Assembly: GCA_021604525.1 (NCBI GenBank) | Contig: BQJD01000002.1 | Location: 178,336-242,335 of the forward strand | Reading direction: 5' to 3' | Length of the DNA: 64,000 nt | Origin: a marine bacterium B5-7 | Lineage (GTDB): Bacteria > Pseudomonadota > Gammaproteobacteria > Arenicellales > CAJQKF01 | Shown here: in pieces, positions 27,784 to 37,343 of the stretch | Layout of the letters: each line of letters starts with the position of its first letter | Numbering within the stretch: the stretch's first letter is position 1 | Notes under the pieces: generated by a model | What the model was told of the DNA's origin: nothing | Database searches by the model: none | What the model saw: only the letters and a program-made list of their open reading frames with translations | Program-made: the position numbers and the translations under genes

Positions 27784-28776
27784 TCATCGACCGCCGTAAC
27801 TTTCAATTTCAAGGAACAGCTCATCGTCGACGCTAACGCCGTCGCTGGCTGCCCGATCGCGACACGCAATTCTTCGATCTCCCGGAAGGCGTACACCCGG
27901 CTGGCTGATCATGACCGTCAGCAGCGGCTCGAGGCGATCAGCAATATTGAAGACATCCGGATCCAGTGCAATAAAGCTCTGGCCGACATTGGGCGGGCCG
28001 CCGCTATCGTCAATCAGCGAACTTGCCTGATAAGAAAATTGCGCGCCACCCAGGGCAGCCAGAATATCAACCATAAGCGCCAACGACACCCCCTTGTAAC
28101 CGCCGGCAGCAGCCATCGAACCGGCAAGCCCCCTGGCGGGATCGGTAGTGGGCACGCCGTTTTCGTCAAGCGCCCAATCGGCAGGTATCGAACGATCATG
28201 ACGCGCGGCGTCAATAACATTGACCATGGCCGTAGTTGATGACGACTGATCAATAACCAAGGCCGTGCGACCGGTGCGTGGTATGGCGAACGCCAAGGGA
28301 TTAGTACCGAAAAACGGTTTGGTCCCGCCGTACGGCGCAATAGCAGGAGACGCATTTGCAAAGCCGAGCGCGAGCAATCCGTGATTCGCCAGACTTTCGA
28401 CGAACCAGCCGAGAACGCCGGCGGTGTAGGATCGATTCAGGGTCATGATGGCAATACCCTGGTGCCGAACCATGCGGATATAATCTGCTTCGGCAGCCTT
28501 ATACGCGGCGTGACAAAAGCCATGGTACGCATCGACTTCAAGCACACCGGGCGCGGGTGCGTGCCATTTCGCACTCGCCTTACCATCGACCTTGCCAACC
28601 TTCAGATGGCGACAGTAGATCGGTAAAAATCCGAGTCCCACCGTTCGAATCCCGTCAGCTTCGGCAGCGGCGATTGAGTTTGCCACCGCTGCGGCATTTC
28701 CCTCGCTGGTACCACAGGCGATGAGCGCATTGCGTGCCAGACTCTCCACTGCTTCAAGTGTCAGTGTAACCGGCAT
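27784..28776 (-). CDS. Ldh2-family (malate/L-lactate dehydrogenase type 2) oxidoreductase
   Basis: This 330-residue NAD(P)-dependent 2-hydroxyacid dehydrogenase has the characteristic family segments NRSYTAGVLGWFVE (about 120-133), IAPYGGTKPFFGTNPLAFA (about 150-168) and the GGYKGVSLALMVD loop. The family includes malate, ureidoglycolate and (R)-sulfolactate (ComC) dehydrogenases, and the sequence alone does not fix the substrate. The nearby comB makes a sulfolactate role worth testing. It lies 85 bases downstream of the dienelactone hydrolase gene on the same strand, with a stem-loop between them. Confidence 0.8.
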   Translation of the reverse strand: MPVTLTLEAVESLARNALIACGTSEGNAAAVANSIAAAEADGIRTVGLGFLPIYCRHLKVGKVDGKASAKWHAPAPGVLEVDAYHGFCHAAYKAAEADYIRMVRHQGIAIMTLNRSYTAGVLGWFVESLANHGLLALGFANASPAIAPYGGTKPFFGTNPLAFAIPRTGRTALVIDQSSSTTAMVNVIDAARHDRSIPADWALDENGVPTTDPARGLAGSMAAAGGYKGVSLALMVDILAALGGAQFSYQASSLIDDSGGPPNVGQSFIALDPDVFNIADRLEPLLTVMISQPGVRLPGDRRIACRDRAASDGVSVDDELFLEIESYGGR

Positions 28777-28800
28777 ATCAAAACAGCAGTATGAAACATG

Positions 28801-28840
28801 TCGGCATCATAAAGAATAAGTCCGGCATACCTGATGCCGA
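28801..28840 (-). promoter_or_regulatory. Stem-loop between dienelactone hydrolase and Ldh2-type genes
   Basis: TCGGCATCA (28801-28809) and TGATGCCGA (28832-28840) are perfect 9-bp arms around a 22-nt loop. There is no T-run. It may be an imperfect terminator after the hydrolase gene, or a site for a regulator of the downstream gene. Confidence 0.35.
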
Positions 28841-28861
28841 TGATGCTCGCCAGGCGTGCGA

Positions 28862-29593
28862 TTAGAAAACGCGGTTGAACAGGTCGATCATCGACTGCCA
28901 TGAGGCTGTATCCGCATCGGCGTCATGGGCCAACGGCAGACCGTACTTCTGACCGCGTTCGGTTGCCTTGGGGTTGGTAAAACCGTGCATGGCATCCGCA
29001 TAGACGATCACCTCATAATCGGCGCCAGCGGTGTCCATCTCTTTCCTGAATGCGGCCAGGTCATCGTCAGTTACCATCGCATCGGCGCCACCGTGGCAGA
29101 CGAGAATACTGGGCTTCACTGATCCAGGCTCGGCGGTATGAAACGATCCCAGCGCGCCGTGGAAGCTCACCACGGCATTTAAGGGCAGGCCGATGCGCGC
29201 CATGTGCAGCGCAACCGCGCCGCCAAAACAGTAACCGATTGCGGCGGTGCGATCGGCATCGACACCCGGTTGTTCGATGAGAGTTTCGTATGCGCCTCTG
29301 GCTCGGGCAGTTCCGGCGTCCATATCGGCCAGCACACCGTTCATCAGCGCCGAGGCCTGCTCAGGATTATCGGCGGTTGCGCCACCTCCAAACATATCAA
29401 TGGCAAATGCAGCGTAGCCCGCCTCGGCGAGTTTCCTTGCCCGTTCGCGAATATAGTTGTTAAGCCCCCACCATTCGTGAACAACAATGACCCCGGGCCT
29501 TTTACCTTTAATGTCTGTATCGATAGCAAGATAGCCGGAAAACGTTCCGCCATCTACCTTGTAAGTCAGGGGTGAACCTTCGATGTTTGCCAT
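28862..29593 (-). CDS. Dienelactone hydrolase family protein
   Basis: The 243-residue alpha/beta hydrolase carries the Cys-Asp-His triad of this family: Cys in GYCFGG (about residue 123), Asp in GGADAMV (about 172) and His in MHGFTNP (about 203). The EWWGLN segment near residue 40 is also typical. The enzyme hydrolyses lactones or esters, and the real substrate is unknown. ATG 29593 has a perfect GGAGGA six bases upstream, so the longer reading to 29749 is rejected. It is divergent from the betA-like gene. Confidence 0.88.
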   Translation of the reverse strand: MANIEGSPLTYKVDGGTFSGYLAIDTDIKGKRPGVIVVHEWWGLNNYIRERARKLAEAGYAAFAIDMFGGGATADNPEQASALMNGVLADMDAGTARARGAYETLIEQPGVDADRTAAIGYCFGGAVALHMARIGLPLNAVVSFHGALGSFHTAEPGSVKPSILVCHGGADAMVTDDDLAAFRKEMDTAGADYEVIVYADAMHGFTNPKATERGQKYGLPLAHDADADTASWQSMIDLFNRVF

Positions 29594-29763
29594 GATTTCC
29601 TCCAGTTGCGCTACCAGAATCGCCGCAATAAATATGTGACAGCCGGACGCGTTGTTTCGTTGTGAGTAGTAAGTCGTATTGATAGTATCGCAGCATCCGG
29701 TCCAGCGTAACACCGCAACACTGCGGCAAACCATTGACGCAAATTCCAAGGTACCCTTTGAAT

Positions 29764-31422
29764 ATGAACGAATTCAATCCCGATTACATCATCGTCGGCT
29801 CCGGTTCGGCCGGCTCGACACTGGCTTACCGGTTATCTGAAAGTGGGGATTTCCGTGTCCTGGTGGTCGAATATGGCGGCACCGACGCCGGTCCGCTCAT
29901 CCAGATGCCGGCAGCATTATCCTATCCGATGAACATGTCCACCTACGACTGGGGTTATCGGACCGAGCCTGAACCCGCCCTTGGCGGACGCCGTATGGCA
30001 TGCCCGCGCGGCAAGGTTATTGGCGGATCATCATCCATCAACGGTATGGTATACGTCCGCGGCCACGCTCTCGATTTTGATCACTGGAAAGAAGCCGGGG
30101 CAGATGGCTGGTCGTATGCCGATGTCCTCCCCTACTACCTGCGCATGGAGCATTCCCACGGTGGACAGCCCGGCTGGCGCGGCACTGACGGGCCGCTGCA
30201 TGTGAGCCGCGGTCCACGCGCCAACCCGCTTTATCATGCCTTTGTAGAGGCTGGACATGAGGCCGGGTATAAATTGACCGATGATTATAACGGCGAGCAG
30301 CAGGAAGGCTTCGGGCCCATGGAGATGACGGTACACAAGGGTCGTCGATGGTCGGTCGCCAACGCCTATTTAAGACCTGCCTTGAAGCGTCCCAACGTCA
30401 AGTTGATTCGGGCGCTCGCCCGCAAGGTAATTTTCGAAAACGGCCGTGCAGTGGGCGTTGAAATCGAACGTCGCGGCGGCATCGAAACATTACGCGCCAA
30501 TCGCGAGATTATCGTATCGGCATCATCAATTAATTCCCCGAAGATCCTGATGCAATCGGGTATCGGTCCGGCTGATCACCTGAAAGATCACGGCATTGAA
30601 GTCATTGCTGACCGGCCAGGCGTCGGCGGCAACCTGCAAGATCATCTCGAGTTATATGTCCAGGTTCATTGCCTGCAGCCGATCACTTTATATTCCAGGC
30701 TCAACCTGTGGTCGAAAGCACTCATCGGTGCGCGCTGGTTATTTTTTAAGTCGGGTCTCGGCGCCACCAATCACTTCGAAAGCGCTGCCTTTATCCGCTC
30801 CCATGCGGGAGTGGAATATCCTGATATTCAATACCACTTCCTGCCGGTGGCAATTCGCTACGATGGCAAGGCGCCGGCTGCAGGTCACGGCTTCCAGGCC
30901 CATGTCGGACCCATGCGATCAGCAGCACGAGGCAGCGTTCGCCTGGGCGGGCCCAATCCGAACGACGCCCCGTCGATTCGCTTTAACTATATGAGTGGCG
31001 AACACGATTTCGAAGACTTCAGAACGTGTATCAGACTCACCCGCGAGATATTTGGCCAGAATGCGTTCAAGCCGTACATCGGGGACGAGATTTCGCCTGG
31101 GGCCGCAGTGCAATCCGATGCAGCTCTTGACGAGTTCATCGCCAAAGAAGTGGAAAGCGCCTACCACCCCTGCGGCACCTGTCGCATGGGCGCCGCCGAC
31201 GATGCCATGGCGGTTGTCGATCCCAAGTGCCAAGTCATTGGCGTGGAGGGCTTGAGGGTCGTCGACAGTTCAATTTTTCCACGTATCACCAACGGTAACC
31301 TCAATGCTCCATCGATCATGGTCGGCGAGAGGGCCAGCGATTTTATTCTCGGCAAAACGCCACTGGCACCGCTTGATAAAACTCCCTGGATTCACCCCAA
31401 CTGGCGCAATAGCCAGCGATAA
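29764..31422 (+). CDS. betA: Choline dehydrogenase-like GMC oxidoreductase
   Basis: The 552-residue flavoprotein of the GMC family most resembles BetA, which oxidises choline to betaine aldehyde for osmoprotection or choline use. The FAD-binding [15 protein letters not shown] (residues 10-24), the [14 protein letters not shown] signature (about 91-104), and the C-terminal [14 protein letters not shown] and HPCGTCRMG segments are all present. ATG 29764 places the dinucleotide motif at the usual distance. No betB, betI or choline transporter gene is adjacent, so another alcohol substrate is possible. Confidence 0.8.
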   Translation: MNEFNPDYIIVGSGSAGSTLAYRLSESGDFRVLVVEYGGTDAGPLIQMPAALSYPMNMSTYDWGYRTEPEPALGGRRMACPRGKVIGGSSSINGMVYVRGHALDFDHWKEAGADGWSYADVLPYYLRMEHSHGGQPGWRGTDGPLHVSRGPRANPLYHAFVEAGHEAGYKLTDDYNGEQQEGFGPMEMTVHKGRRWSVANAYLRPALKRPNVKLIRALARKVIFENGRAVGVEIERRGGIETLRANREIIVSASSINSPKILMQSGIGPADHLKDHGIEVIADRPGVGGNLQDHLELYVQVHCLQPITLYSRLNLWSKALIGARWLFFKSGLGATNHFESAAFIRSHAGVEYPDIQYHFLPVAIRYDGKAPAAGHGFQAHVGPMRSAARGSVRLGGPNPNDAPSIRFNYMSGEHDFEDFRTCIRLTREIFGQNAFKPYIGDEISPGAAVQSDAALDEFIAKEVESAYHPCGTCRMGAADDAMAVVDPKCQVIGVEGLRVVDSSIFPRITNGNLNAPSIMVGERASDFILGKTPLAPLDKTPWIHPNWRNSQR

Positions 31423-31636
31423 ACTGGTTGAACTGACATCCATACAGTGCCGGCTTGCCGCCATATTTCAAGATATCACTCCAAGATGGCTGACACCTGT
31501 CACAATCATATAATCCCGATCGCCAGCCATGGCCTGCATTGGGCATGCAACTGCACCCACGGATCGCATCCCATGTATGTTCCGCGCGGCGGTTGAATTC
31601 TTCGTAAGGTTAGTCAACTACACATTATCTTCAAAA

Positions 31637-32998
31637 ATGACCACCCCACTGAAACGTTGTCTGAGTCTCTGGGAAATCGTGGTCTACGGTGTCGGCCTGA
31701 TTCTTGGCGCGGGTATCTATGTATTAATCGGGGCAACGGCGGGAATCGCCGGGAACATGCTGTGGTTGTCTTTCCTGGTGGCCAGTGTGGTGGCTGGATT
31801 TACTGCCATGAGTTATGCCGAACTCAGCTCACTCTTTCCAAAATCCGCCGCAGAGTTTGTCTTTGCCAGAGCCGCATTTGGATCAGATGCATTGGCGTGG
31901 ATGATTGGTTTTTGTGCGGTAATTATCGGTTTTACCACCGCCAGCGCTGTTGCCGTGGGCTTTGCGCAATATCTCAAACTTTTTGTCTCGATCGATCATT
32001 TGTTTCTTGCATTCGGTTTGATCGTTTTAATGTCCTTGATCAATTTCTGGGGTATCAAGGAGTCTGCGCGATTTAACATGGTGGCCACCGCCATTGAAGC
32101 AGGTGGTTTGATGTTAGTGATTGTCGTTGGAGGGTATCAGATCATCGACAATATTATCCCTGCAGCCGATTTGTTGGCTTTGCCGCAGCAAACACAAAAT
32201 TCTTCCCACAGTCTGCTACCAGTGGTCTCGGCCGGAGCGCTGATATTCTTCGCCTATCTCGGATTCGAGGACATCGCCAATATTGCCGAAGAAGCAGAGA
32301 ATCCTCAAAAAGTCTTACCAAAGGCATTTATCTACGCACTGGTCATCTCAACCGTGATTTATATCCTGATAGCTGTTGTTACCGTCAGTGTCGTCCCTTA
32401 TCAAGTACTGGCCACCGCCGAACAGCCATTATCTCTCGTAATGGAAACTTTGATCGGCGGAATTGCGCCGGACATCATCGCCATAATTGCGCTGTTTGCC
32501 ACGGCCAATACGGTTCTGATCACACTTATCGTCGGCGCACGCATGCTCTATGGCATGGCCCAAGGTGGCGCTTTACCGCCGCTGCTCGCCCGTGTTCACC
32601 CGGGTCGTCAGACACCTTGGCCTGCGATCGTCGTCATGGCGCTCGTTACCCTGCTGTTTCTCACCTTCAGAAAAATAGAAGTCCTTGCCTCGATCTCTGA
32701 TGTAGGTATTTTCGTGCTCTTTTTTGCTGTGAATCTCAGCAATATTGTCTTGCGCTACCGGCAACCTGATCTTGTTCGCAGTTGGCGTGCACCGCTCAAT
32801 ATAGGATCGTTCCCACTCATATCAGCCCTTGGCGCACTGAGCTGCTTGTTAATGCTGTTAACAATTAATCATCCCGTGGATATCTTTGGAAAACAGATCT
32901 CCTCCCTCATCGTAGGCCTGCTAATCTTTGCACTGGCCATACCTGCCTACTTCCTGTTTGGCAGGAAAGGTCCGGACGCAAACATGAAAACGTCCTGA
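31637..32998 (+). CDS. APC-family amino acid permease
   Basis: The 453-residue inner-membrane transporter has about twelve hydrophobic segments. The conserved APC start of helix 1 reads GVGLILGAGIYVLIG (about 17-31), the unwound glycine-rich stretch that binds the substrate amino group, and helix 6 has FFAYLGFEDIANIAEE (about 199-214). The substrate is unknown. ATG 31637 fits the family start; longer in-frame readings from 31529 would add an unrelated segment. A TATAAT box lies at 31509-31514. It is convergent with the methyltransferase gene ten bases downstream. Confidence 0.85.
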   Translation: MTTPLKRCLSLWEIVVYGVGLILGAGIYVLIGATAGIAGNMLWLSFLVASVVAGFTAMSYAELSSLFPKSAAEFVFARAAFGSDALAWMIGFCAVIIGFTTASAVAVGFAQYLKLFVSIDHLFLAFGLIVLMSLINFWGIKESARFNMVATAIEAGGLMLVIVVGGYQIIDNIIPAADLLALPQQTQNSSHSLLPVVSAGALIFFAYLGFEDIANIAEEAENPQKVLPKAFIYALVISTVIYILIAVVTVSVVPYQVLATAEQPLSLVMETLIGGIAPDIIAIIALFATANTVLITLIVGARMLYGMAQGGALPPLLARVHPGRQTPWPAIVVMALVTLLFLTFRKIEVLASISDVGIFVLFFAVNLSNIVLRYRQPDLVRSWRAPLNIGSFPLISALGALSCLLMLLTINHPVDIFGKQISSLIVGLLIFALAIPAYFLFGRKGPDANMKTS

Positions 32999-33008
32999 AG
33001 AAATGCGA

Positions 33009-33881
33009 CTAAGTGGGATTGACTGCGGAGATCACCCACGATGACGAATCCATAACGATACCGTCGCTATGCTGTGTCTGGTCACCGATTGCCGCCGCCA
33101 GGGCTACTTCGATTTGGGCTCGCTTTTCTTCCGCTTCTGCACCTGCTTCGCGGAATACTTCACCGGCGGGCCCCAACGCCAACTGGAAATTGATCGCATC
33201 CTCCACGGTTCGACCGACCAGCACGGGCGCATCGACACGTTCGAAACGTATTTCCTCGTACCCGGCCGACTTCATCATTCCGGTAACCATTTCCTGATTG
33301 GCCATGGAAAACGGTCCGGGCCCACAGGTTTGCGCATCCTCTCCGGGAGGCGGAAGAAACTGAAGTACAATTTCCTTGGGCAAATTCAACCACGGATTAT
33401 CAGCTGGTGTACGCCATACGATGTGGGTTAGGGTCGCACCAGGCTTCATTGCCTTGCGAATATTGCGCATCGCTGCAACCGGATTGGAGAAGAACATTGT
33501 TCCGAAACGCGAGAATACAAAATCGTATTCAGGCTCAAATGGCATGAATAGAACGTCTCCATTGACGAAACTTATATTTTCAAGCCCCTCTTCAGATGCC
33601 TCCTTGATACCGAATTCCATAAAAGCATCGCAACAATCGACACCAAGCACCCGACCCGAAGGGCCGACCAGACGAGCCAGCTTTATGGCTGTATCTCCAA
33701 ACCCGCAGCCAACATCGAGAACTGTGTCTCCCTCCTTGACCGACAATGTGGGAAAGATCGCTTCGCTGTGTTGGGTCAGTCCATCGACCAGAATATGTTT
33801 GTAGTTAATAAATTTTGGAACCAGAATTTCGTTCCAGAAATCGACAAACTCGTTATTGGCAGAATCGGGGGCGGTTGTCAT
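33009..33881 (-). CDS. Class I SAM-dependent methyltransferase
   Basis: The 290-residue protein carries the SAM-binding motif VLDVGCGFGDTAI at about residues 54-66, an acidic residue at the end of the second strand (VLGVDCC) and motif NGDVLFMPF. A helical C-terminal part from about residue 200 may hold the substrate. The protein resembles the UbiE/COQ5-like group of small-molecule methyltransferases, and I cannot name the acceptor. The start is firm: AGGAGGA lies eight bases upstream of ATG 33881. Confidence 0.8.
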   Translation of the reverse strand: MTTAPDSANNEFVDFWNEILVPKFINYKHILVDGLTQHSEAIFPTLSVKEGDTVLDVGCGFGDTAIKLARLVGPSGRVLGVDCCDAFMEFGIKEASEEGLENISFVNGDVLFMPFEPEYDFVFSRFGTMFFSNPVAAMRNIRKAMKPGATLTHIVWRTPADNPWLNLPKEIVLQFLPPPGEDAQTCGPGPFSMANQEMVTGMMKSAGYEEIRFERVDAPVLVGRTVEDAINFQLALGPAGEVFREAGAEAEEKRAQIEVALAAAIGDQTQHSDGIVMDSSSWVISAVNPT

Positions 33882-34114
33882 TTGAATTCCTCCTGTCGTA
33901 TATAGTCAGTGCACACTGCCAGTAGAAACTGGTCGACGTGTTATTAATGCTGGTGGAACCGTCTTTGACCTTGTGCAAGTCGTGTACTTTCTCACAATCG
34001 AAAATATACCCGTTACATTGATATTCAACCTAAAACGTGATCGTGGCAACAAATAATTGACGCAGGTCGTCGCAGACTAATAATCACACTCACAGCAAAC
34101 CGCATTGGTCGAAG

Positions 34115-34492
34115 TCATCTTGCCGTTGGATCATGCCGGATGGATTGTTCCAGCAACAATCTGGCCATTGCATCGGACGCACCCAGATAGGGCGCCAGAC
34201 GAATAACGACATCAGAATATGCTTCGGTGACAGTGGCGATCTCATTGGGAATATCTTCTACAACATGACGACCGGCTGAAAGGAAATACGGCATCACTAC
34301 GATGTCGGTTTCACCACGTTCTATCAGCGCTATAAGCCCGTCCGGTATGGATGGCTCGGCCAATTCCAGGAACGCGCATTCGATAATATCGTAACGATCA
34401 TTAACGGCGCGAACCGCGTTGGTGAGTTCGCGGATTTCATCATTGGAGCGCTGACGACGGCTACCGTGGGCAACCAGTAATATTGCACTCAT
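34115..34492 (-). CDS. cbiX: Small CbiX/SirB-type sirohydrochlorin chelatase
   Basis: The 125-residue protein is a single-domain chelatase of the CbiX-small type, which works as a homodimer to insert Co2+, Fe2+ or Ni2+ into sirohydrochlorin. The metal-binding His is in LVAHGSRRQRSN (about residue 9) and a second His in SAGRHVVEDIP (about 75). GGGAGG-type spacing (GGGAGG, 7 bases) supports ATG 34492. It follows hemH by 58 bases on the same strand, which pairs two tetrapyrrole chelatases. Whether it feeds sirohaem or cobalamin synthesis cannot be told here. Confidence 0.82.
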   Translation of the reverse strand: MSAILLVAHGSRRQRSNDEIRELTNAVRAVNDRYDIIECAFLELAEPSIPDGLIALIERGETDIVVMPYFLSAGRHVVEDIPNEIATVTEAYSDVVIRLAPYLGASDAMARLLLEQSIRHDPTAR

Positions 34493-34550
34493 GGTAAAAC
34501 CTCCCTGCTGTTATTAGCATTTTTATTCAAATGCATGTCGTGTATACCTG

Positions 34551-35645
34551 TTATTGGTCTGCACCTGAAGCGAGCGCCCTCTGTTTTGTTACTGATGGCT
34601 CGGTGGTTGACCCTGCCGCCGTATTCATCCAGCCACTGGTATGCAATGCAACGATATCGACAAGCGCTGCCATGTGCGCATCGTTATCGTTAAGGCACGG
34701 GATGTACTCATAGCTCGAACCGCCGGCTGCAAGAAAAAGATCGCGATTTTCCACCGCAATTTCTTCAAGTGTCTCAAGGCAGTCTGCACTGAATCCGGGA
34801 CAGATAACCTGGACATTACTGACACCATCAGCGGCAAGCGCCTTTAACGTCTCGTTGGTGTAAGGAGTCAGCCACTGCCTGGGTCCAAGGCGACTCTGGA
34901 ATGTGACTCGATAGTCAGATGGCTCAAGGCCCAGACTCTCGGCCAACAGGCGTGCGGTCTTTTGACAGTGACAGTAATACGGATCGCCCTTATCAAAATA
35001 CTCCTTTGGAATACCATGGAACGACATCAGCAACAGTGCCGAATCACTGTGTTGTCGTTTAAATTGCCTGACAGACTCCGCAAGCGCTGAAATGTAGCCG
35101 GGATGATCATGATACTGATTGATAAATCGCATCTCCGGCAGCCAACGCCAGGTCATGAGTTCTGCGTTAACCGCATCGAATACGCTTGCCGTGGTAGTTG
35201 CCGAATACTGTGGATACATCGGTAGTACCAGAATTCTCCTGGCATGGGCGGCCTCGAGTTGTGCCAGCGCATCGGCAATAGACTCCCGTCCGTAGCGCAT
35301 TGCCAGGGCCACTGGTACATCGAAATCGAATCTGTCCCGAAGCGCCTTCTTCAATGCAGTATGCTGCGCCTTTGATATCTCCATCAGTGGTGACTCACCA
35401 TTTCTCCAGACACTTTGATAGGCACGTGCAGATCGCGCCGGACGAGTGTTGAGGATGATGCTGTGCAGCACCAGCCACCATATCGGTCGCGCCATCTCCA
35501 CAACACGTGGATCCCATAAAAATTCTTTCAGGTAGCGCCTGACACTCGCTTTATCCGGCGCATCCGGTGTGCCGAGATTAACCATCAACACACCGGTCAC
35601 GGCGTCATCATCATGACAATGCTTGGTAGGCGAGCGATATTTCAC
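34551..35645 (-). CDS. hemH: Ferrochelatase
   Basis: The 364-residue enzyme inserts Fe2+ into protoporphyrin IX, the last step of haem synthesis. Landmarks are GVLMVNLGTPDAP (about 18-30), the catalytic-His region LMSFHGIPKEYFDKGDPY (about 205-222) and the C-terminal metal-site segment PGFSADCLETLEEI (about 284-297). The start codon is GTG at 35645 with AGGA about nine bases upstream; no earlier ATG fits. It is the first gene of a hemH-cbiX pair. Confidence 0.95.
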   Translation of the reverse strand: MKYRSPTKHCHDDDAVTGVLMVNLGTPDAPDKASVRRYLKEFLWDPRVVEMARPIWWLVLHSIILNTRPARSARAYQSVWRNGESPLMEISKAQHTALKKALRDRFDFDVPVALAMRYGRESIADALAQLEAAHARRILVLPMYPQYSATTTASVFDAVNAELMTWRWLPEMRFINQYHDHPGYISALAESVRQFKRQHSDSALLLMSFHGIPKEYFDKGDPYYCHCQKTARLLAESLGLEPSDYRVTFQSRLGPRQWLTPYTNETLKALAADGVSNVQVICPGFSADCLETLEEIAVENRDLFLAAGGSSYEYIPCLNDNDAHMAALVDIVALHTSGWMNTAAGSTTEPSVTKQRALASGADQ

Positions 35646-35875
35646 GGTCTGATTCCTGACATCAGCCGATTCTTACCAGTAAATCGTGATAACGACTCAA
35701 ACTGTATCGGGAAACACGTTACGATCTTTGAAGGAACTATCATTGGCCTGTCGAAATGGGTGGATGACGTCTGTACAATGATTGTACCGTGTTCTTCGGA
35801 CGTCCGAGCGACGTACCCATTGGCACAAGAATCCTTAAATGAAAATACTGCTGTACTACAATCCGGGAAATGATA

Positions 35876-36247
35876 ATGAGTGATCAAAGAAACGTCTTCG
35901 GTGAAGCACTCGAAACCTGTTCGACCGATCCAATCACCGGATTCACTCGCACCGGCTGTTGTGAGACAGGTGCTGAAGACGTCGGGTCACACACAGTTTG
36001 CGTTGAAGTCACAGATGAATTTCTGAACTACAGTCGCTCGGTCGGCAACGATCTGTCGACACCGATGCCCGGCTTCGGATTTCCCGGTCTTGTGGCGGGT
36101 GACCGCTGGTGTCTTTGCGCAGCACGATGGCAGGAGGCCTTCGAAGCCGGCTGTGCACCGCGTGTGATTCTCACCGCGACCCATGAACGTTGCCTTGAGA
36201 TAATTGAACTCGACGCCCTTAAAGCCCACGCCCTCGATCTGGTTTGA
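35876..36247 (+). CDS. DUF2237 family protein
   Basis: The 123-residue protein matches DUF2237, a small conserved bacterial family that starts NVFGEALETCS and contains the Cys-rich GFTRTGCCETGAEDVGSHTVC stretch (about 22-42) and GDRWCLCAARW (about 76-86). The clustered cysteines suggest metal or redox chemistry, but no function is known. ATG 35876 starts at the usual family position. An ATG two codons earlier is equally possible. It stands alone between the divergent hemH and mscS. Confidence 0.85.
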   Translation: MSDQRNVFGEALETCSTDPITGFTRTGCCETGAEDVGSHTVCVEVTDEFLNYSRSVGNDLSTPMPGFGFPGLVAGDRWCLCAARWQEAFEAGCAPRVILTATHERCLEIIELDALKAHALDLV

Positions 36248-36370
36248 ACCCACGTACTTATCTGAATACACTCCTTGCGATATGCTGTCAGTTGACGAAC
36301 GGCAGTGTCATCTGGCGCATCTGATCAGGTAAAATCGCCGCTCCAAAAACCAGACAATAGCGACACAAAT

Positions 36371-37177
36371 ATGGAAAACGCACTCGATCAAGTCAGTAGC
36401 TGGATGCCGCTGATCATCAGCACAGGGAAAGCCGTCATCTTCCTCATCATCGGTTTCCTGTTCGCTGGGGCGATTTCCCGATTCATTCGCCGAAAGGTTG
36501 AAAAAAATCCGAAACTCGATAACACCCTCGGCATTTTCTTTGCGTCGGTTGTCCGTTACGTACTGCTGACCATAGTCGTCATCGGCGTGCTTGGAATCTT
36601 CGGTTTTCAGGTCACCAGCCTTGTCGCGATACTGGGTGCAGCTTCGCTGTCAATCGGCCTGGCAATGCAAGGCACCTTGAGCGACATCGCCGCCGGCGTC
36701 ATGCTCATATTCTTCAGACCCTACAAGGTGGGTGATTTTGTAGACATTGCCGGCACGTCGGGAACGGTCAAGGATCTCAATATCTTTACCACCGAGCTGG
36801 CCACACCGGATAATGTTCAGATCATAGTCCCTAACGGTAAGTCATGGGGATCAATCATCACCAATTTTTCAGCGCACGATACTCGACGCGTGGACTTCAC
36901 CTTCGGCATCGACTATGGCGACGACATCGAACAAGCGATGAAAATTATTCGTGATGTCGTCAGTGCCGATGAGCGCGTATTCAAGGATCCTGCACCGTGG
37001 GTTCGGGTCGTCAACCTGGGTGATTCGTCAGTCGATCTTGGCGTCAGAATCTGGAGCACGGCCGCAGATTACTGGGACATCAAGTTTGAAATGACACGCA
37101 ATATCAAGGAAGCATTCGATAACGGCGGTATCTCTATTCCGTACCCACACCAGGTGGAAATCAGAAAATCTGCCTAA
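36371..37177 (+). CDS. mscS: Small-conductance mechanosensitive channel MscS
   Basis: The 268-residue inner-membrane channel releases solutes when cells swell. Three membrane helices lie in residues 15-110. The pore-lining helix is the Gly/Ala-rich ILGAASLSIGLAMQGTLSDIAAG (about 86-108). The beta domain starts at FRPYKVGDFVD, and the cytoplasmic vestibule follows to the end. The length is close to E. coli MscS (286). ATG 36371 is chosen because the upstream in-frame extension is polar and unlike the family. A series of hairpins follows the stop. Confidence 0.93.
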   Translation: MENALDQVSSWMPLIISTGKAVIFLIIGFLFAGAISRFIRRKVEKNPKLDNTLGIFFASVVRYVLLTIVVIGVLGIFGFQVTSLVAILGAASLSIGLAMQGTLSDIAAGVMLIFFRPYKVGDFVDIAGTSGTVKDLNIFTTELATPDNVQIIVPNGKSWGSIITNFSAHDTRRVDFTFGIDYGDDIEQAMKIIRDVVSADERVFKDPAPWVRVVNLGDSSVDLGVRIWSTAADYWDIKFEMTRNIKEAFDNGGISIPYPHQVEIRKSA

Positions 37178-37309
37178 GTTGGCGTATACCCAAAAAGATA
37201 TGGATATTAGCCAACTCAGCAATGCAGGACGCTAGCAAATACACAAGCGTAAACGCGACCCGATGCCTGCATCGGGTCGCGTTCTGGCATGCGACGAAAG
37301 GTAAGCCTT
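37177..37309. other. Hairpin-rich spacer between mscS and the SGNH-like gene
   Basis: Three inverted repeats occur in this gap. AGTTGGC (37177-37183) pairs with GCCAACT (37210-37216). A perfect 14-bp stem, AACGCGACCCGATG (37252-37265) with CATCGGGTCGCGTT (37270-37283), has a 4-nt loop. GGTAAG and CTTACC lie near 37301-37313. The long stem probably halts transcription after mscS, but no T-run follows it. Confidence 0.55.
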
Positions 37310-37343
37310 ACCGACATGCTGCTATCGGACACAAAGCAACACC

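Noticed and set aside
31529..31636. Longer N-terminus for the APC permease
   Set aside because: The added 36 residues do not resemble the family, and the ATG at 31637 places the first helix at the usual position.
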